The translations under genes and the position numbers were made by a program. Below, piece after piece: positions 1 to 8,610 of a stretch of 44,793 nt of DNA; position 1 is the stretch's first letter, and each line of letters starts with the position of its first letter. The notes under the pieces were generated by a model. The model searched no databases. It worked only from the letters and a program-made list of their open reading frames with translations, and was not told the origin of the DNA. Origin of the DNA: Belliella calami (lineage in GTDB: Bacteria; Bacteroidota; Bacteroidia; Cytophagales; Cyclobacteriaceae); NCBI RefSeq assembly GCF_022549695.1, contig NZ_JAKZGS010000026.1, positions 1 to 44,793 on the forward strand, in the 5' to 3' direction.

Positions 1-1
1 A

Positions 2-115
2 TTGCCAATGAACAAATCCTACCTTTTGCCAAACACTACCCATGAGTTTTTGGCGGTGATTCCACTATTCAGGAAAAACATAAGGTCAGACAAAAAAGAG
101 GTGCTTATATGGTGA
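2..115 (+). CDS. 3' end of a gene entering from the left edge (partial, unidentified)
   Basis: The frame is open from base 2 to a TGA at 113-115 and encodes 37 residues ending in ...FRKNIRSDKKEVLIW. The composition looks protein-like (a hydrophobic FLAVIPLF stretch followed by a charged tail), and the following 270 bases hold no other coding signal, so it is read as the C-terminus of a gene starting outside the window. No family can be named from so short a piece, and chance openness of this length is possible. Confidence 0.35.
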   Translation: MPMNKSYLLPNTTHEFLAVIPLFRKNIRSDKKEVLIW

Positions 116-389
116 TTATTAAAGCAATAATATACCATTGATGTTTTGTATTGAGTATATTTTACTCAAACTGTTGCATGAAACGGGTATTTTATTCCAC
201 AAGTATAAAGGGTGAAATTGATTATGTCATCAATTTTAATTCCTTTACTTTATAGGTTGGGAAATAATTCGATTACTTCGAATGATAATTAATTTGATTA
301 AATTCTAAGAAAAAAACAGGTGTTTAGTTTGTTTTGTTTAGTATTACAAAATTATCAGTAGGTATATGCTAATTTCTTTCAACTCCAGA

Positions 390-620
390 TTAAGATTTTG
401 GAGTCTTTACTTTTTTTGACTTCTTAGTTTTTTTACCGAATGGAATACGCAATATTTCTTTGAAAATTTCTATAAAAGCTAGGATCGTGTACTTTAAAAT
501 TTTGATGTAAAGTCTCATAATGAAGCGGAAGATCCTTGAAAAGATAGAAAATTCTCTGTTGGCTGTGGTTTGAGTATCTGTAGAATGCTCTAATTCCGAA
601 TCTGAAGTTTTCTTATTCAT
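390..620 (-). CDS. Small hypothetical protein with a central hydrophobic stretch
   Basis: This 76-residue reading frame is not recognised. The N-terminal 20 residues are polar (Ser/Thr/Glu/Asp). Residues about 24-58 form a hydrophobic, arginine/lysine-punctuated segment rich in Ile and Phe, and the C-terminus is a lysine cluster (KKTKKSKKVK). This suggests a short membrane-associated protein with a cytoplasmic basic tail. It stands alone, with about 270 bases of non-coding DNA on one side and 527 on the other. It could be a real small protein or a chance frame in AT-rich DNA. Confidence 0.4.
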   Translation of the reverse strand: MNKKTSDSELEHSTDTQTTANREFSIFSRIFRFIMRLYIKILKYTILAFIEIFKEILRIPFGKKTKKSKKVKTPKS

Positions 621-1147
621 GGTCTTGTTGGTTTTTTGTAAAAACTAAACTATCCAATTATTAGACCTAAAAAATATTATTGCCAAATTTTGTCAAAAAA
701 ATTACTCCAGAATGTGAGTTTTCATATTTATTAGTGTGGAGGCTATTGCCTGTTGACAGCAACTGAATCAAATTTTGTAGCCGATTAAATGTGATTACTG
801 ACTGTGCTAAAGCTTGTGTTTGTCAAATGATAAGTTTATATAATTTCGTGACCCTTGTCTTTAGAATTACACGAGAGGAGTCATAAGTACAATTTTAACC
901 AAAAGCAAAGATGCCAAATTCAAAAAGATTTTAGATATTTGCCTGCTGTTAGAGCTTCAGGTATCAATCATTCTTCACGCCATCTCAAATCACCTCCGAT
1001 CAAATAATTATTGCTTGGAAATGTTCGTGAAAAACATGAGAAATCACCTTGCAAACTATCTAATAAATAGCCAGATTTTGTTTTGGTTATTTTACAATTT
1101 AATGGAAACAATTAATTTGATTACTAAATATTATTAATTTTTAATAG
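621..1147. other. Intergenic region, 527 bp, no gene recognised
   Basis: AT-rich DNA between the small minus-strand frame and the MBOAT gene. No reading frame with protein-like composition and no strong hairpin were seen on either strand. It presumably holds the promoter of the acyltransferase pair, but no convincing TAnnTTTG element could be fixed. Confidence 0.5.
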
Positions 1148-2596
1148 ATGCTTTTTAATTCAATAGATTTTGCAATATTCCTTCCAATAGTTTTCATATT
1201 ATACTGGTTTGTTGCAAACAAAAATTTAAAACTTCAGAATAGCCTAATTGTAGCGGCTAGTTTGTTTTTTTATGGTTGGTGGGATTGGAGATTTCTATCA
1301 TTGATACTTTTCAGCACATTTGTAGATTATTCTATTGGATACAGGCTCGGTGAAGAAGAAAATAAAGTAAAACGGAAGATTTTGCTTTGGACAAGCATTG
1401 TGGTTAATCTTGGGTTTCTTGGGTTTTTTAAGTATCACAATTTCTTTCTTGAAAATTTTATAACTGCATTCTCGTTTTTCGGTACAGAAATACGGGCCAA
1501 TTCATTGCAGATTATTCTTCCTGTTGGTATCAGTTTTTATACTTTCCAGACATTGAGCTATACGATAGATGTTTATAAGAGAAAGTTAGAACCTACAAAA
1601 GACTTGATAGCTTTTTCGGCATTTGTTAGTTTTTTCCCCCAACTCGTGGCTGGACCCATAGAAAGAGCTACCAATCTTCTCCCTCAATTTTATAGAAAAC
1701 GCAAATTTGAGTACTCCAAGGCAGTCGATGGAATGCGTCAGATACTTTGGGGGCTATTCAAGAAGATAGTCATTGCAGACAACAGTGCGGAATTTGCAGA
1801 TTTGATTTTCAATAATTCATCGGATTATTCTGGGAGTACATTGGTTTTTGGCGCTATCTTTTTCACTTTTCAGATCTATGGAGATTTTTCAGGGTACTCT
1901 GATATCGCCATAGGCACATCCAGATTATTTGGTTTTGACTTAAAACAAAATTTTGCATTTCCTTATTTCTCAAGAGATATGGCAGAATTCTGGAGAAGAT
2001 GGCATATTTCTTTATCGACATGGTTTAGGGATTATGTTTACATACCGCTAGGAGGAAGCCGTGGCAGTAAGTGGATGCAAGTGAGAAATACCTTTGCGAT
2101 TTTTATCATAAGCGGTTTTTGGCATGGAGCGAATTGGACATTTGTAGTATGGGGAGCCCTGAATGCAGTTTACTTCTTACCGCTATTACTTGCCAAGAAA
2201 AATAGAAGTAATTTGGATGTCGTAGCTCAAGGGAAATATTTGCCAAGCCTTAAGGAGTTGACCAAAATAATCACAACTTTTGGGTTGACGGTATTTGCAT
2301 GGATTTTTTTTAGAGCTGCAAATATCAATCATGCCATCCAGTATATTTCTGAGATCTTTTCACCATCCCTATTTACAGTTCCGTCTTTTAGAGATATAGG
2401 TCCTGCATTTAGGTTTTTCCTGATTGTACTTTTGTTTTTTGGAATTGAATGGAAAGGACGATCGGAGCAGTTTGCGATAGAAAAGTTGGGGTTGAAATGG
2501 AGGAGTCCAATAAGATATGCAATGTATGCACTCATCATTATTATGCTCTTTTGGCATGGGCAAAATAAGCAGCAATTTATTTACTTTCAATTTTAA
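1148..2596 (+). CDS. MBOAT-family membrane-bound O-acyltransferase (AlgI-like)
   Basis: This 482-residue polytopic inner-membrane protein belongs to the MBOAT family of AlgI/DltB/PatA type, which moves acyl (usually acetyl) groups across the membrane for O-acetylation of extracytoplasmic polysaccharide. The hallmark FWRRWHIS segment lies near residue 280, followed by the FRDYVYIPLGG loop. The conserved catalytic histidine is in FWHGANWTF near residue 325. The N-terminus (SIDFAIFLPIVFILYW) and the motif PQLVAGPIERA are also typical. It is followed after 3 bases by an AlgX/AlgJ-like gene, the usual partner that transfers the acetyl group in the periplasm. The glycan acceptor cannot be read from the sequence. 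Confidence 0.92.
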   Translation: MLFNSIDFAIFLPIVFILYWFVANKNLKLQNSLIVAASLFFYGWWDWRFLSLILFSTFVDYSIGYRLGEEENKVKRKILLWTSIVVNLGFLGFFKYHNFFLENFITAFSFFGTEIRANSLQIILPVGISFYTFQTLSYTIDVYKRKLEPTKDLIAFSAFVSFFPQLVAGPIERATNLLPQFYRKRKFEYSKAVDGMRQILWGLFKKIVIADNSAEFADLIFNNSSDYSGSTLVFGAIFFTFQIYGDFSGYSDIAIGTSRLFGFDLKQNFAFPYFSRDMAEFWRRWHISLSTWFRDYVYIPLGGSRGSKWMQVRNTFAIFIISGFWHGANWTFVVWGALNAVYFLPLLLAKKNRSNLDVVAQGKYLPSLKELTKIITTFGLTVFAWIFFRAANINHAIQYISEIFSPSLFTVPSFRDIGPAFRFFLIVLLFFGIEWKGRSEQFAIEKLGLKWRSPIRYAMYALIIIMLFWHGQNKQQFIYFQF

Positions 2597-2599
2597 TTT

Positions 2600-3670
2600 A
2601 TGAAAAAATTTATTTTAAAATCCAGCTTTTTCATAATTCCATTTTTGGTTTTATTTGGTATTCGAATACTACATAATGGTCCAAGTAGAGTAGATGGTGA
2701 TTTGGTAAGAATGGCTTATTTTTATTCAAACCCTTTGCCGATGAGTACAATAAAAGATCGGTATGACATGCCAATAATGTATTCCCTTCTTACAGAAACC
2801 AATCCTTTTGCTCATAGAGAGTTTGAAGTAATGACCATAGGTGATTCTTTTTCGGAGCAAGATAATTTAGGGTACAAAAATTTCCTAGGAAATGCAGGAG
2901 TATCCGTGCTGCACGTGGATAGGCACATTTCAGGTAGCAATCCCATACAGACATTGGTTTCCATGATGAATTCTGATTTTTTTGAAGTAGTCAAACCCAA
3001 ATATGTGGTACTTCAATCCATAGAAAGAGAAATTAATCAAAGAACTAGAAATGTTGATTTTAATGAAAAATTGGAGAATATCAACTTTTATATTCCTGAA
3101 GATTCTGATTCTTCAGTAAATAGCAATAATGAAGTCAATGCACAGGATTCATACTATTCGCTGCAATTTTTTTCTGATGCTACCATAAAAATGCCTTTAA
3201 ACTACCTTCAGTATTTATTTATGGACAAACCGATTACATCCAATACATATAAAGTAAAAACAACTACCCAAAGTCTGTTCTCAAATAGTCCAAACAATCT
3301 ATTGTTTTATAAGAGAGACTTTCGAAATTTAGCGATAAAAAACGATTCTTTATCGATAGTAAATAGCGTCAATGTATTGAATAAGGTCAGTGAGTTACTT
3401 TCAAATAAAAACATTGAATTAATTGTACTAATCAGTCCAGATAAATACGATTTATACTATCCATATATAAAGGATAAATCGAAATATAAAGAACCCACAT
3501 TTTTTTCTACCTATCAGAATGCTGAAAAGTTTTATAAAAATATTGATATCTACGGTGTCTTTTCAAGTAAATTACCTGATGAACGAGACATATATTATTA
3601 TGACGATTCTCACTGGGCTCCAAAAGGAGCAAAAATCATAGCAGATGAGATTTTTGAAATGATAAAATAA
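2600..3670 (+). CDS. AlgX/AlgJ-like SGNH acetyltransferase partner of the MBOAT protein
   Basis: A 356-residue protein with one N-terminal membrane anchor (residues about 5-24) and an extracytoplasmic SGNH-hydrolase-like domain. A GDSFSEQ nucleophile motif sits near residues 81-87, with the presumed catalytic Ser at about 83. An ER pair follows VVLQSI, and a DDSHW motif near residues 335-339 supplies the Asp and His of the triad. These are the landmarks of the AlgJ/AlgX/AlgV O-acetyltransferase family. It starts 3 bases after the MBOAT stop, so the two are almost certainly co-transcribed and form one acetylation machine. A role as esterase rather than transferase cannot be excluded. Confidence 0.82.
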   Translation: MKKFILKSSFFIIPFLVLFGIRILHNGPSRVDGDLVRMAYFYSNPLPMSTIKDRYDMPIMYSLLTETNPFAHREFEVMTIGDSFSEQDNLGYKNFLGNAGVSVLHVDRHISGSNPIQTLVSMMNSDFFEVVKPKYVVLQSIEREINQRTRNVDFNEKLENINFYIPEDSDSSVNSNNEVNAQDSYYSLQFFSDATIKMPLNYLQYLFMDKPITSNTYKVKTTTQSLFSNSPNNLLFYKRDFRNLAIKNDSLSIVNSVNVLNKVSELLSNKNIELIVLISPDKYDLYYPYIKDKSKYKEPTFFSTYQNAEKFYKNIDIYGVFSSKLPDERDIYYYDDSHWAPKGAKIIADEIFEMIK

Positions 3671-3824
3671 GAATTATTGTGTCATGACGTCTCTACGATA
3701 CAATTTTGGGTTCCAAAGGATTTAAGATGAAGAGCAAATTGTCTGCAATTTTTAAGCTTCGGATGTAGCAGGTATCACACTTTTTTGTTTTGTCTTAGGA
3801 TACGTTCCAACTCTTTGATCTAAC

Positions 3825-3870
3825 CATTAGTGGTTTGCTACGTTCAAGAAAGAGAATAGTCACCTAAAAC
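3825..3870. repeat. Degenerate dispersed intergenic repeat, copy A
   Basis: Aligns by eye with the 3' half of the better copy at 5626-5714: both have CATT...ATTG/GTGG-TTTGCTAC followed by a CAAGAAAG-type core and a CACCTA-type tail. It lies directly upstream of the 86-residue gene. See the finding on the repeat family. Confidence 0.4.
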
Positions 3871-3885
3871 TAATCAAAAATCATC

Positions 3886-4146
3886 ATGAACAAATTCAGT
3901 AAACATTTTGCGACCGTTTCATTTTTCATATTTGCTTTCTTTTTTTTGCCAGCTTTGTCTTTCGCTCAAAACCAACCTAATATTCCCAAACCAAGAGGGC
4001 CGATTGACTTTTCGCAAACAAGTAACATTGTTATTTTTGTGATAATACCCGCCATTATTATCATAGCATTTTTAATCTTCAGAAAAAGAATCTGGAAAGT
4101 AAAACAAGAAAAGAAAGCAGATAATGATCGGAAAATTGAAAAATAA
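3886..4146 (+). CDS. Small exported protein with a C-terminal membrane anchor, function unknown
   Basis: This 86-residue protein has a clear signal peptide: a hydrophobic FFIFAFFFLPALSFA core with predicted cleavage after the A of SFA-Q. A short proline-rich extracytoplasmic stretch follows (NIPKPRGPIDF), then a single transmembrane helix (about residues 47-65), and a very basic cytoplasmic tail. The layout predicts a roughly 20-residue periplasmic loop and a C-terminus in the cytoplasm. Proteins of this shape are common in Cytophagales but no function is known to me. It precedes the sulfur-gene island by about 320 bases and need not belong to it. Confidence 0.65.
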   Translation: MNKFSKHFATVSFFIFAFFFLPALSFAQNQPNIPKPRGPIDFSQTSNIVIFVIIPAIIIIAFLIFRKRIWKVKQEKKADNDRKIEK

Positions 4147-4463
4147 AGCGCAATCTTAAGCTACTTACCAAAGTACTTCTGTGATTAAAATTTATGAATA
4201 TCCGCCTACATACAAGTAGCCACTTAAAATAATGTATTCAGTTTAAATCCATCAGCAGTTGACCGTAAACTGTTGTATGTTGACGATTATCAGCATGATT
4301 TATGTGTTTTAATATACGTACTTGTACACAAGCGGATAATCATTTTAAAATTTATGTTTCATACATAGCTGAAAATTTTATCCAATTAAATTTTTTCAAT
4401 GTAATAAAGGTCACTTAATAGCCAAAATACAAACTCTACTTTTGTATAAATATTTAAAACAAT
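4147..4463. other. Intergenic region, 317 bp
   Basis: Contains a degenerate dispersed repeat (about 4258-4350) and otherwise AT-rich DNA leading into the TauE gene. No reading frame of note. Confidence 0.5.
4258..4350. repeat. Degenerate dispersed intergenic repeat, copy B
   Basis: Carries a GTTGAC-type pair of hexamers (around 4258 and 4280), and 60 bases later the core TACTTG...AAGCGGATA followed by an ATTTTAAAA tail. It matches the copy at 5626-5714 in order and spacing, but the upstream half is in poorer agreement. Confidence 0.4.
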
Positions 4464-5276
4464 ATGGATATTATTAGTTTGGTAGGGTATTTCGGAGCTA
4501 TGGTTATTGGAATCAGCTTGGGATTGATAGGTGGTGGAGGGTCTATTTTGACAGTACCTGTTTTGGTATATTTACTTGGAATTAGCCCAGTACTTGCTAC
4601 CGCGTACTCATTGTTTGTAGTTGGGTTGACATCACTTGTAGGTTCAGTTTCCTTTATGAAAAGAGGATTGGTGGATTACAAAACGGCAGCTGTTTTTGCA
4701 GTTCCCTCTTTTATAGCTGTGTATTTGACCAGACAGTTTCTAATCCCAGCGATTCCTCCTATATTATTCAGTTATGGTTCGTTTGAAATGACAAAAGACA
4801 TAGGAATAATGGTGTTTTTTGCATTGATAATGTTGGCGGCCTCTTATTCTATGATCAGGGATAGGAAAGAAAAATTGGTAAAACACCGCGAAGGTTCAAA
4901 GGAAGTTCAATTCAATTATCCAATGATTGGCTTGGAAGGGGCTCTCGTAGGAACTATAACAGGTATAGTGGGAGCTGGAGGTGGTTTTTTGATTATTCCT
5001 GCATTGGTTCTTTTTGCCCGACTTCCAATGAAGCTAGCTGTAGGTACATCACTGTTGATAATTGCGGTGAAGTCACTAATCGGTTTTTTGGGTGATGTAA
5101 GTCAACAAGAAATTTATTGGACATTTATATTGACCTTCGGATCATTTTCTGTGGTTGGAATATTTATAGGCAGTTGGATATCGACCAAAATTGATGGTAA
5201 ATATCTCAAAAGTGGTTTTGGCTGGTTTGTCCTAGTGATGGCTATTTATATCCTTGGAACAGAAATTTTCTTTTGA
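4464..5276 (+). CDS. TauE/SafE-family exporter (probable sulfite/sulfonate exporter)
   Basis: A 270-residue inner-membrane protein of the TauE/SafE (former DUF81) family, which exports small sulfur oxoanions such as sulfite or sulfoacetate. The family's internal duplication is visible. The first half has GLIGGGGSILTVPVL near residue 20, and the second half has GIVGAGGGFLIIPALVL near residue 165. A charged cytoplasmic linker (DRKEKLVKHREG) separates the halves. Gene context with YeeE/YedE, SQR and a persulfide dioxygenase supports sulfite as the cargo, because sulfite is the product of persulfide oxidation. Other organic anions remain possible. Confidence 0.85.
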   Translation: MDIISLVGYFGAMVIGISLGLIGGGGSILTVPVLVYLLGISPVLATAYSLFVVGLTSLVGSVSFMKRGLVDYKTAAVFAVPSFIAVYLTRQFLIPAIPPILFSYGSFEMTKDIGIMVFFALIMLAASYSMIRDRKEKLVKHREGSKEVQFNYPMIGLEGALVGTITGIVGAGGGFLIIPALVLFARLPMKLAVGTSLLIIAVKSLIGFLGDVSQQEIYWTFILTFGSFSVVGIFIGSWISTKIDGKYLKSGFGWFVLVMAIYILGTEIFF

Positions 5277-5751
5277 TGTTAGACTAATGTCTCAACGAAT
5301 TGAAGGTACATGTAACTTTGTCGTAAATGATACTAAAACCTTCATTTGTGATAAATCAGGTATTGAATGATATAGAATAATGTTAGAAATTGGTTTCAAA
5401 CAATCAATTAGCTTATAAACTGAATCAACTGGCAAATAAGCATTTATCCACAGATTGGTTAAAGTATTCAATTCATTCAAGTATAGCAATAAATCAGTTT
5501 GAATAAATGCTACTTATCCAAGATTTCAAAAGTTGCTTTGGAAATAAATGTTGTAAATTATTATGATATGAGTATCCACAATTTTGCACGTTGGGTAAGA
5601 AGAGGCTTTATATCTTGCGGATTCTCGTCAACCGTCAACATAACCTCAAATCGTTCATCAAACATTCTATTGATTGGCTACTTGCAAGAAAGCGGATACA
5701 CCTATATTTTAAACAAAAAATTGAATTAACATAAATTATAAAAAGAAAAGT
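5277..5751. other. Intergenic region, 475 bp, with two doubtful short frames
   Basis: Two short open frames exist here (minus strand 5292-5489 and plus strand 5499-5729). Both lack protein-like composition, a start context and any recognised motif, and the second runs through a dispersed repeat. The region is treated as non-coding. Confidence 0.55.
5626..5714. repeat. Degenerate dispersed intergenic repeat, copy C (reference copy)
   Basis: Begins with a CGTCAAC doublet, then CTCAAATCGTTCATC, and ends with TTGCAAGAAAGCGGATA and an ACACCTATATTTT tail. Copies D (8358-8449) and E (32625-32716) align with it across nearly the whole length; A and B align over the 3' half. It ends about 40 bases before the YeeE gene. 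Confidence 0.45.
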
Positions 5752-6318
5752 ATGATTGAATTTATTAGTCAACCTTGGCCCTGGTATGTGTCAGGACCTG
5801 CAATAGTATTAGTGATGGGATTGTTATTGTTAGCAGGCAAAACTTTTGGGGTTTCAGATACCCTAAGGACAACATGTGCAATCGGAGGGGCTGGGAAAGT
5901 AAGCGAATTCTTCAAAATTGATTGGAAAGATCAACTTTGGAACATTGTTTTTGTAATTGGGGCGATTTTAGGAGGTTTGATAGCATCCACCATATTGCAG
6001 CAACCAGAGGCAATAGCTTTGTCACCAGATACTGTTGATAAGCTTCAAGCTCTTGGAATTCAGAATGCAGGAGAGAATTTTCTCCCAGAAGAAATATTTA
6101 GTTGGGAAGGTTTTGTGACTGTCCGTGGATTTGTTATGATGGTAATAGGAGGGTTCTTGATTGGGTTTGGAGCCAGATATGCCGGTGGCTGTACATCTGG
6201 ACATGCTATCACTGGACTGAGCAATCTACAGCTCCCATCCTTAATAGCGGTCATTGGGTTCTTTATTGGCGGACTTATTATGACCTATTTTATATTGCCT
6301 TCTCTTCTCACACTATAA
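5752..6318 (+). CDS. YeeE/YedE-family sulfur transporter, first subunit
   Basis: This 188-residue membrane protein belongs to the YeeE/YedE family (DUF395, TsuA-like), which imports thiosulfate or related sulfur species through conserved cysteines. The diagnostic GGCTSGHAITGL motif is near residue 145 inside a GFGARYAGGCTSGH helix hairpin. A further cysteine lies in LRTTCAIGG near residue 41. The partner gene with the ACPGP motif follows 12 bases later, so the two half-length proteins together probably correspond to one full-length TsuA. They end at a terminator shared with the opposing SQR gene. Confidence 0.88.
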   Translation: MIEFISQPWPWYVSGPAIVLVMGLLLLAGKTFGVSDTLRTTCAIGGAGKVSEFFKIDWKDQLWNIVFVIGAILGGLIASTILQQPEAIALSPDTVDKLQALGIQNAGENFLPEEIFSWEGFVTVRGFVMMVIGGFLIGFGARYAGGCTSGHAITGLSNLQLPSLIAVIGFFIGGLIMTYFILPSLLTL

Positions 6319-6330
6319 AACTCAAAATAC

Positions 6331-6744
6331 ATGAAATACTTTGCATATTTAGCTATAGGTACATTTTTTGGAATTGTCATGACCAAATCACAGGCAATTT
6401 CATGGTTTAGGATTTATGAAATGTTTCAATTTGATTCCTTTCATATGTATGGAATCATTGGTTCGGCTGTTGCATTGGGGGTTGTCCTTATTGCACTGTT
6501 CAAAAAATACAATGTAAAAAGTGTCGATGGATCAGATTTGGCTTTGCAGCCAAAAGAAATGTCTATTCCACGCTATCTTATTGGGGGTACTATATTCGGT
6601 CTAGGATGGGCTATGGCAGGTGCTTGCCCAGGTCCTATTTACACATTAATAGGAAATGGCTACGCTGTCATAGTTGTAGTTTTGGCCAGTGCTCTACTTG
6701 GGACATTCACATATGGGCTTTTGAGGACGAAACTTCCACATTGA
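6331..6744 (+). CDS. YeeE/YedE-family sulfur transporter, second subunit
   Basis: A 137-residue membrane protein with about four helices. It carries the second signature of the YeeE/YedE family, GWAMAGACPGPIYTLIG near residues 91-107, whose cysteine is expected to line the thiosulfate path. Residues 1-30 (ending in MTKSQAISWFRIYEMFQFDS) are also typical of this half. The gene lies 12 bases behind the GGCTSGH half and must act with it. Splitting of the family into two adjacent genes is common in Bacteroidota and Proteobacteria, so this is not a frameshift. Confidence 0.87.
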   Translation: MKYFAYLAIGTFFGIVMTKSQAISWFRIYEMFQFDSFHMYGIIGSAVALGVVLIALFKKYNVKSVDGSDLALQPKEMSIPRYLIGGTIFGLGWAMAGACPGPIYTLIGNGYAVIVVVLASALLGTFTYGLLRTKLPH

Positions 6745-6793
6745 GATTTAGGCCTGTCTGGTTTAACAACTTGAATTGGAATGCATCAAGTGT

Positions 6794-6840
6794 AACCCCT
6801 TTAATGTTAGTAAACTCTTATTAACTTTAAAGGGGTTTTT
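6794..6840. terminator. Bidirectional rho-independent terminator between convergent genes
   Basis: The arms AACCCCTTTAA (6794-6804) and TTAAAGGGGTT (6827-6837) are perfectly complementary over 11 bp. A T-run follows on the plus strand. The gene converging from the right (SQR) could use the same hairpin in reverse. It lies 49 bases after the YeeE/YedE pair. Confidence 0.8.
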
Positions 6841-6859
6841 GCATTCCAAAGCTATTGAA

Positions 6860-8107
6860 TCATACGTCTATTCCTTTTAACATTTTGTTCCAATATAAAT
6901 ATGGAAGTCCATATTTTTTGAGCATCCATAGTCTCCAGTGTTCTTTTGAACTATCAAAGATCAACATTTGCTTTAGTTTGGGATCTGGTGTGAAATTGTT
7001 TTGGTAATCAAATTCTGCCAAAACCATTTTTCCGTAATCCGTCACCAAAGGGCAAGAAGAATAACCATTGTAAACTTTATCACCTATCGTATTGGAAGTT
7101 ATCATTTCGGAAATATTGTTGACTACGACAGGTACTTGTTTTCTTATGGCAGCACCAGTCTTGGCCGTTGGAATACCCGCTGCATCACCAAGCCCAAATA
7201 TATTTTGATACCTAGTATGTTGTAAAGTATGTAGATTTACATCCAACCATTTTTCTTGATTTGCCAAAGGAGAATCTTGAATGAATTTTGGAGCAACCGA
7301 AGGAGGAGCTGTATGTAACATATCATAATGTATTCCAACAAGACCTTCATTTGTTGAAATCTCTAACTCCTTAGGGTTGACCTCTGTCATGTTTGGAGCC
7401 AATGCATACCAAGCGATTTGGTTTTTTGCATCAATCTTTACAAGTTGATGTCCAAACCTTAGGTTGATATCTTTCCTCTCATTCACTTTCATTAAAGTTT
7501 CTGCGATAGGTTTGACACCAAAAATGACCCCACCAGGTGTAGCGAATACAATTTTAGATTTATCAGAAATTCTTTTATTTCTAAAATGATTTTCAGCTAA
7601 GTACATGATTTTTTGTGGAGCTCCCCCACATTTTATTGGAGTCGTAGGTTGTGTAAACAAGGCAGTTCCACCTTTGAATTCCTGAATGACTTTCCAAGTA
7701 TGAATCGGGTCGGTATAATTGCTGCAAACCACACCTTTGTCGATAGCTTCACCAAGACCAGGAACTAGACTAAAGTCATATACAAGGCCTGGTGCCACCA
7801 CTAGAAAGTCATAGTCTACCTTGCCACTGAATTTAGTTACAATACAATTGTTTTCGGGTTCAAACCCTACCACACTATCTTTTAGCCAATTTACACCGTC
7901 TGGAATCACATTTTCCATAGGCCTTACTGTCTTTTCAAAATCATAAGTTCCAGCTCCGACCAGCGTCCAAGCAGGTTGATAGTAGTGGTTTTCTGATGGC
8001 TCAATAAGTAGGATATCTATCTTTAGCTTTTGTTTTGATAAACTGGCAGCAGTCATTATTCCTGCTGTACCTCCACCTATTATCACAATTTTCTGATGCT
8101 TGCTCAT
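6860..8107 (-). CDS. sqr: Sulfide:quinone oxidoreductase, type II (SQOR-like)
   Basis: A 415-residue FAD-dependent, membrane-peripheral enzyme that oxidises sulfide to persulfide or polysulfide and passes electrons to quinone. The N-terminal dinucleotide fold IIGGGTAGI is at residues 9-17, with a second FAD contact GLGDAAGIPTAKTGAA at about 305-320. Two redox cysteines match the mitochondrial SQOR type: Cys160 in TPIKCGGAPQKIMYL and Cys352 in GYSSCPLVTDYGK. A third (Cys128) lies in GVVCSNYTD. The following gene in the same direction is separated by a terminator, and the upstream neighbour on this strand is the MBL-rhodanese gene that would consume the persulfide product. This fits sulfide detoxification or energy gain; which one is not visible. 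Confidence 0.92.
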   Translation of the reverse strand: MSKHQKIVIIGGGTAGIMTAASLSKQKLKIDILLIEPSENHYYQPAWTLVGAGTYDFEKTVRPMENVIPDGVNWLKDSVVGFEPENNCIVTKFSGKVDYDFLVVAPGLVYDFSLVPGLGEAIDKGVVCSNYTDPIHTWKVIQEFKGGTALFTQPTTPIKCGGAPQKIMYLAENHFRNKRISDKSKIVFATPGGVIFGVKPIAETLMKVNERKDINLRFGHQLVKIDAKNQIAWYALAPNMTEVNPKELEISTNEGLVGIHYDMLHTAPPSVAPKFIQDSPLANQEKWLDVNLHTLQHTRYQNIFGLGDAAGIPTAKTGAAIRKQVPVVVNNISEMITSNTIGDKVYNGYSSCPLVTDYGKMVLAEFDYQNNFTPDPKLKQMLIFDSSKEHWRLWMLKKYGLPYLYWNKMLKGIDV

Positions 8108-8223
8108 ATGATTTTGTTTTGGTTTATTGTCAATGGCAACTTATGTAAAAATATAAGAAAATAGGGTGATAAAAGTCACAATAAAATTTCAGGATGATGC
8201 AAAAAAGTGCGCTTTGTAAATTG

Positions 8224-8252
8224 AAAAATCCCTAGATTAAACATCCAGGGAT
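8224..8252 (-). terminator. Terminator hairpin downstream of the MBL-rhodanese gene
   Basis: ATCCCTAGAT (8228-8237) pairs with ATCCAGGGAT (8243-8252) with one mismatch across a 5-base loop. Read on the minus strand it is followed by a T-run (8228-8224). Its place between the two minus-strand genes implies that sqr has its own promoter. Confidence 0.55.
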
Positions 8253-8357
8253 CAGTGACTTACTTCTTGTTCTTATTTGATAATCAGAGATTAATCAATA
8301 TGACTTTTCGCAATGAATTCAGAAGGTAAATATTTCGTGTATTAGCATGCGAATAAT

Positions 8358-8449
8358 CGTCAATCTTCTACAGGCGACCCCAGTTGATTGAAATGAACTT
8401 CAAACATTGTTATAAATGGCACTGGTGTGAAAGCGGATGTACATATGGA
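8358..8449. repeat. Degenerate dispersed intergenic repeat, copy D
   Basis: CAAACATT...ATGGC-ACT...GAAAGCGGAT...ACATAT aligns with copy C at 5660-5712 almost base by base. The upstream part (TCGTCAATCTTC) matches the CGTCAAC block of copy C. Confidence 0.45.
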
Positions 8450-8610
8450 TCAATCATGCTATTATCCTTTCAATTAAAATCAAACTTTCAGACAATACTT
8501 TAGGGAAACAAGCAAAAGCCAAATGTTTTTCCTTACTGCACCTTTGCTATTCTTGCGTAGTCATGTCGTGAGAGGCAAGTGGATTGACTAGTGCCTTGGT
8601 TTGATTTTTT

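Larger units (their letters stand above)
8108..8610. other. Intergenic region, 503 bp, between sqr and the MBL-rhodanese gene
   Basis: Holds a minus-strand terminator (8224-8252), a degenerate dispersed repeat (8358-8449) and the presumed promoter of sqr between 8108 and 8223. No reading frame is supported. Confidence 0.55.

Noticed and set aside
5292-5729. Two short open frames (minus 5292-5489 and plus 5499-5729) as genes
   Set aside because: No motif, no start context and unusual composition; the plus-strand frame passes through a dispersed repeat.
6102-6410. A 102-residue plus-strand frame overlapping both YeeE/YedE genes, possibly indicating a frameshift fusion
   Set aside because: It is an off-frame shadow. 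Both real genes have intact family motifs and their own starts, and two-gene forms of this family are normal.
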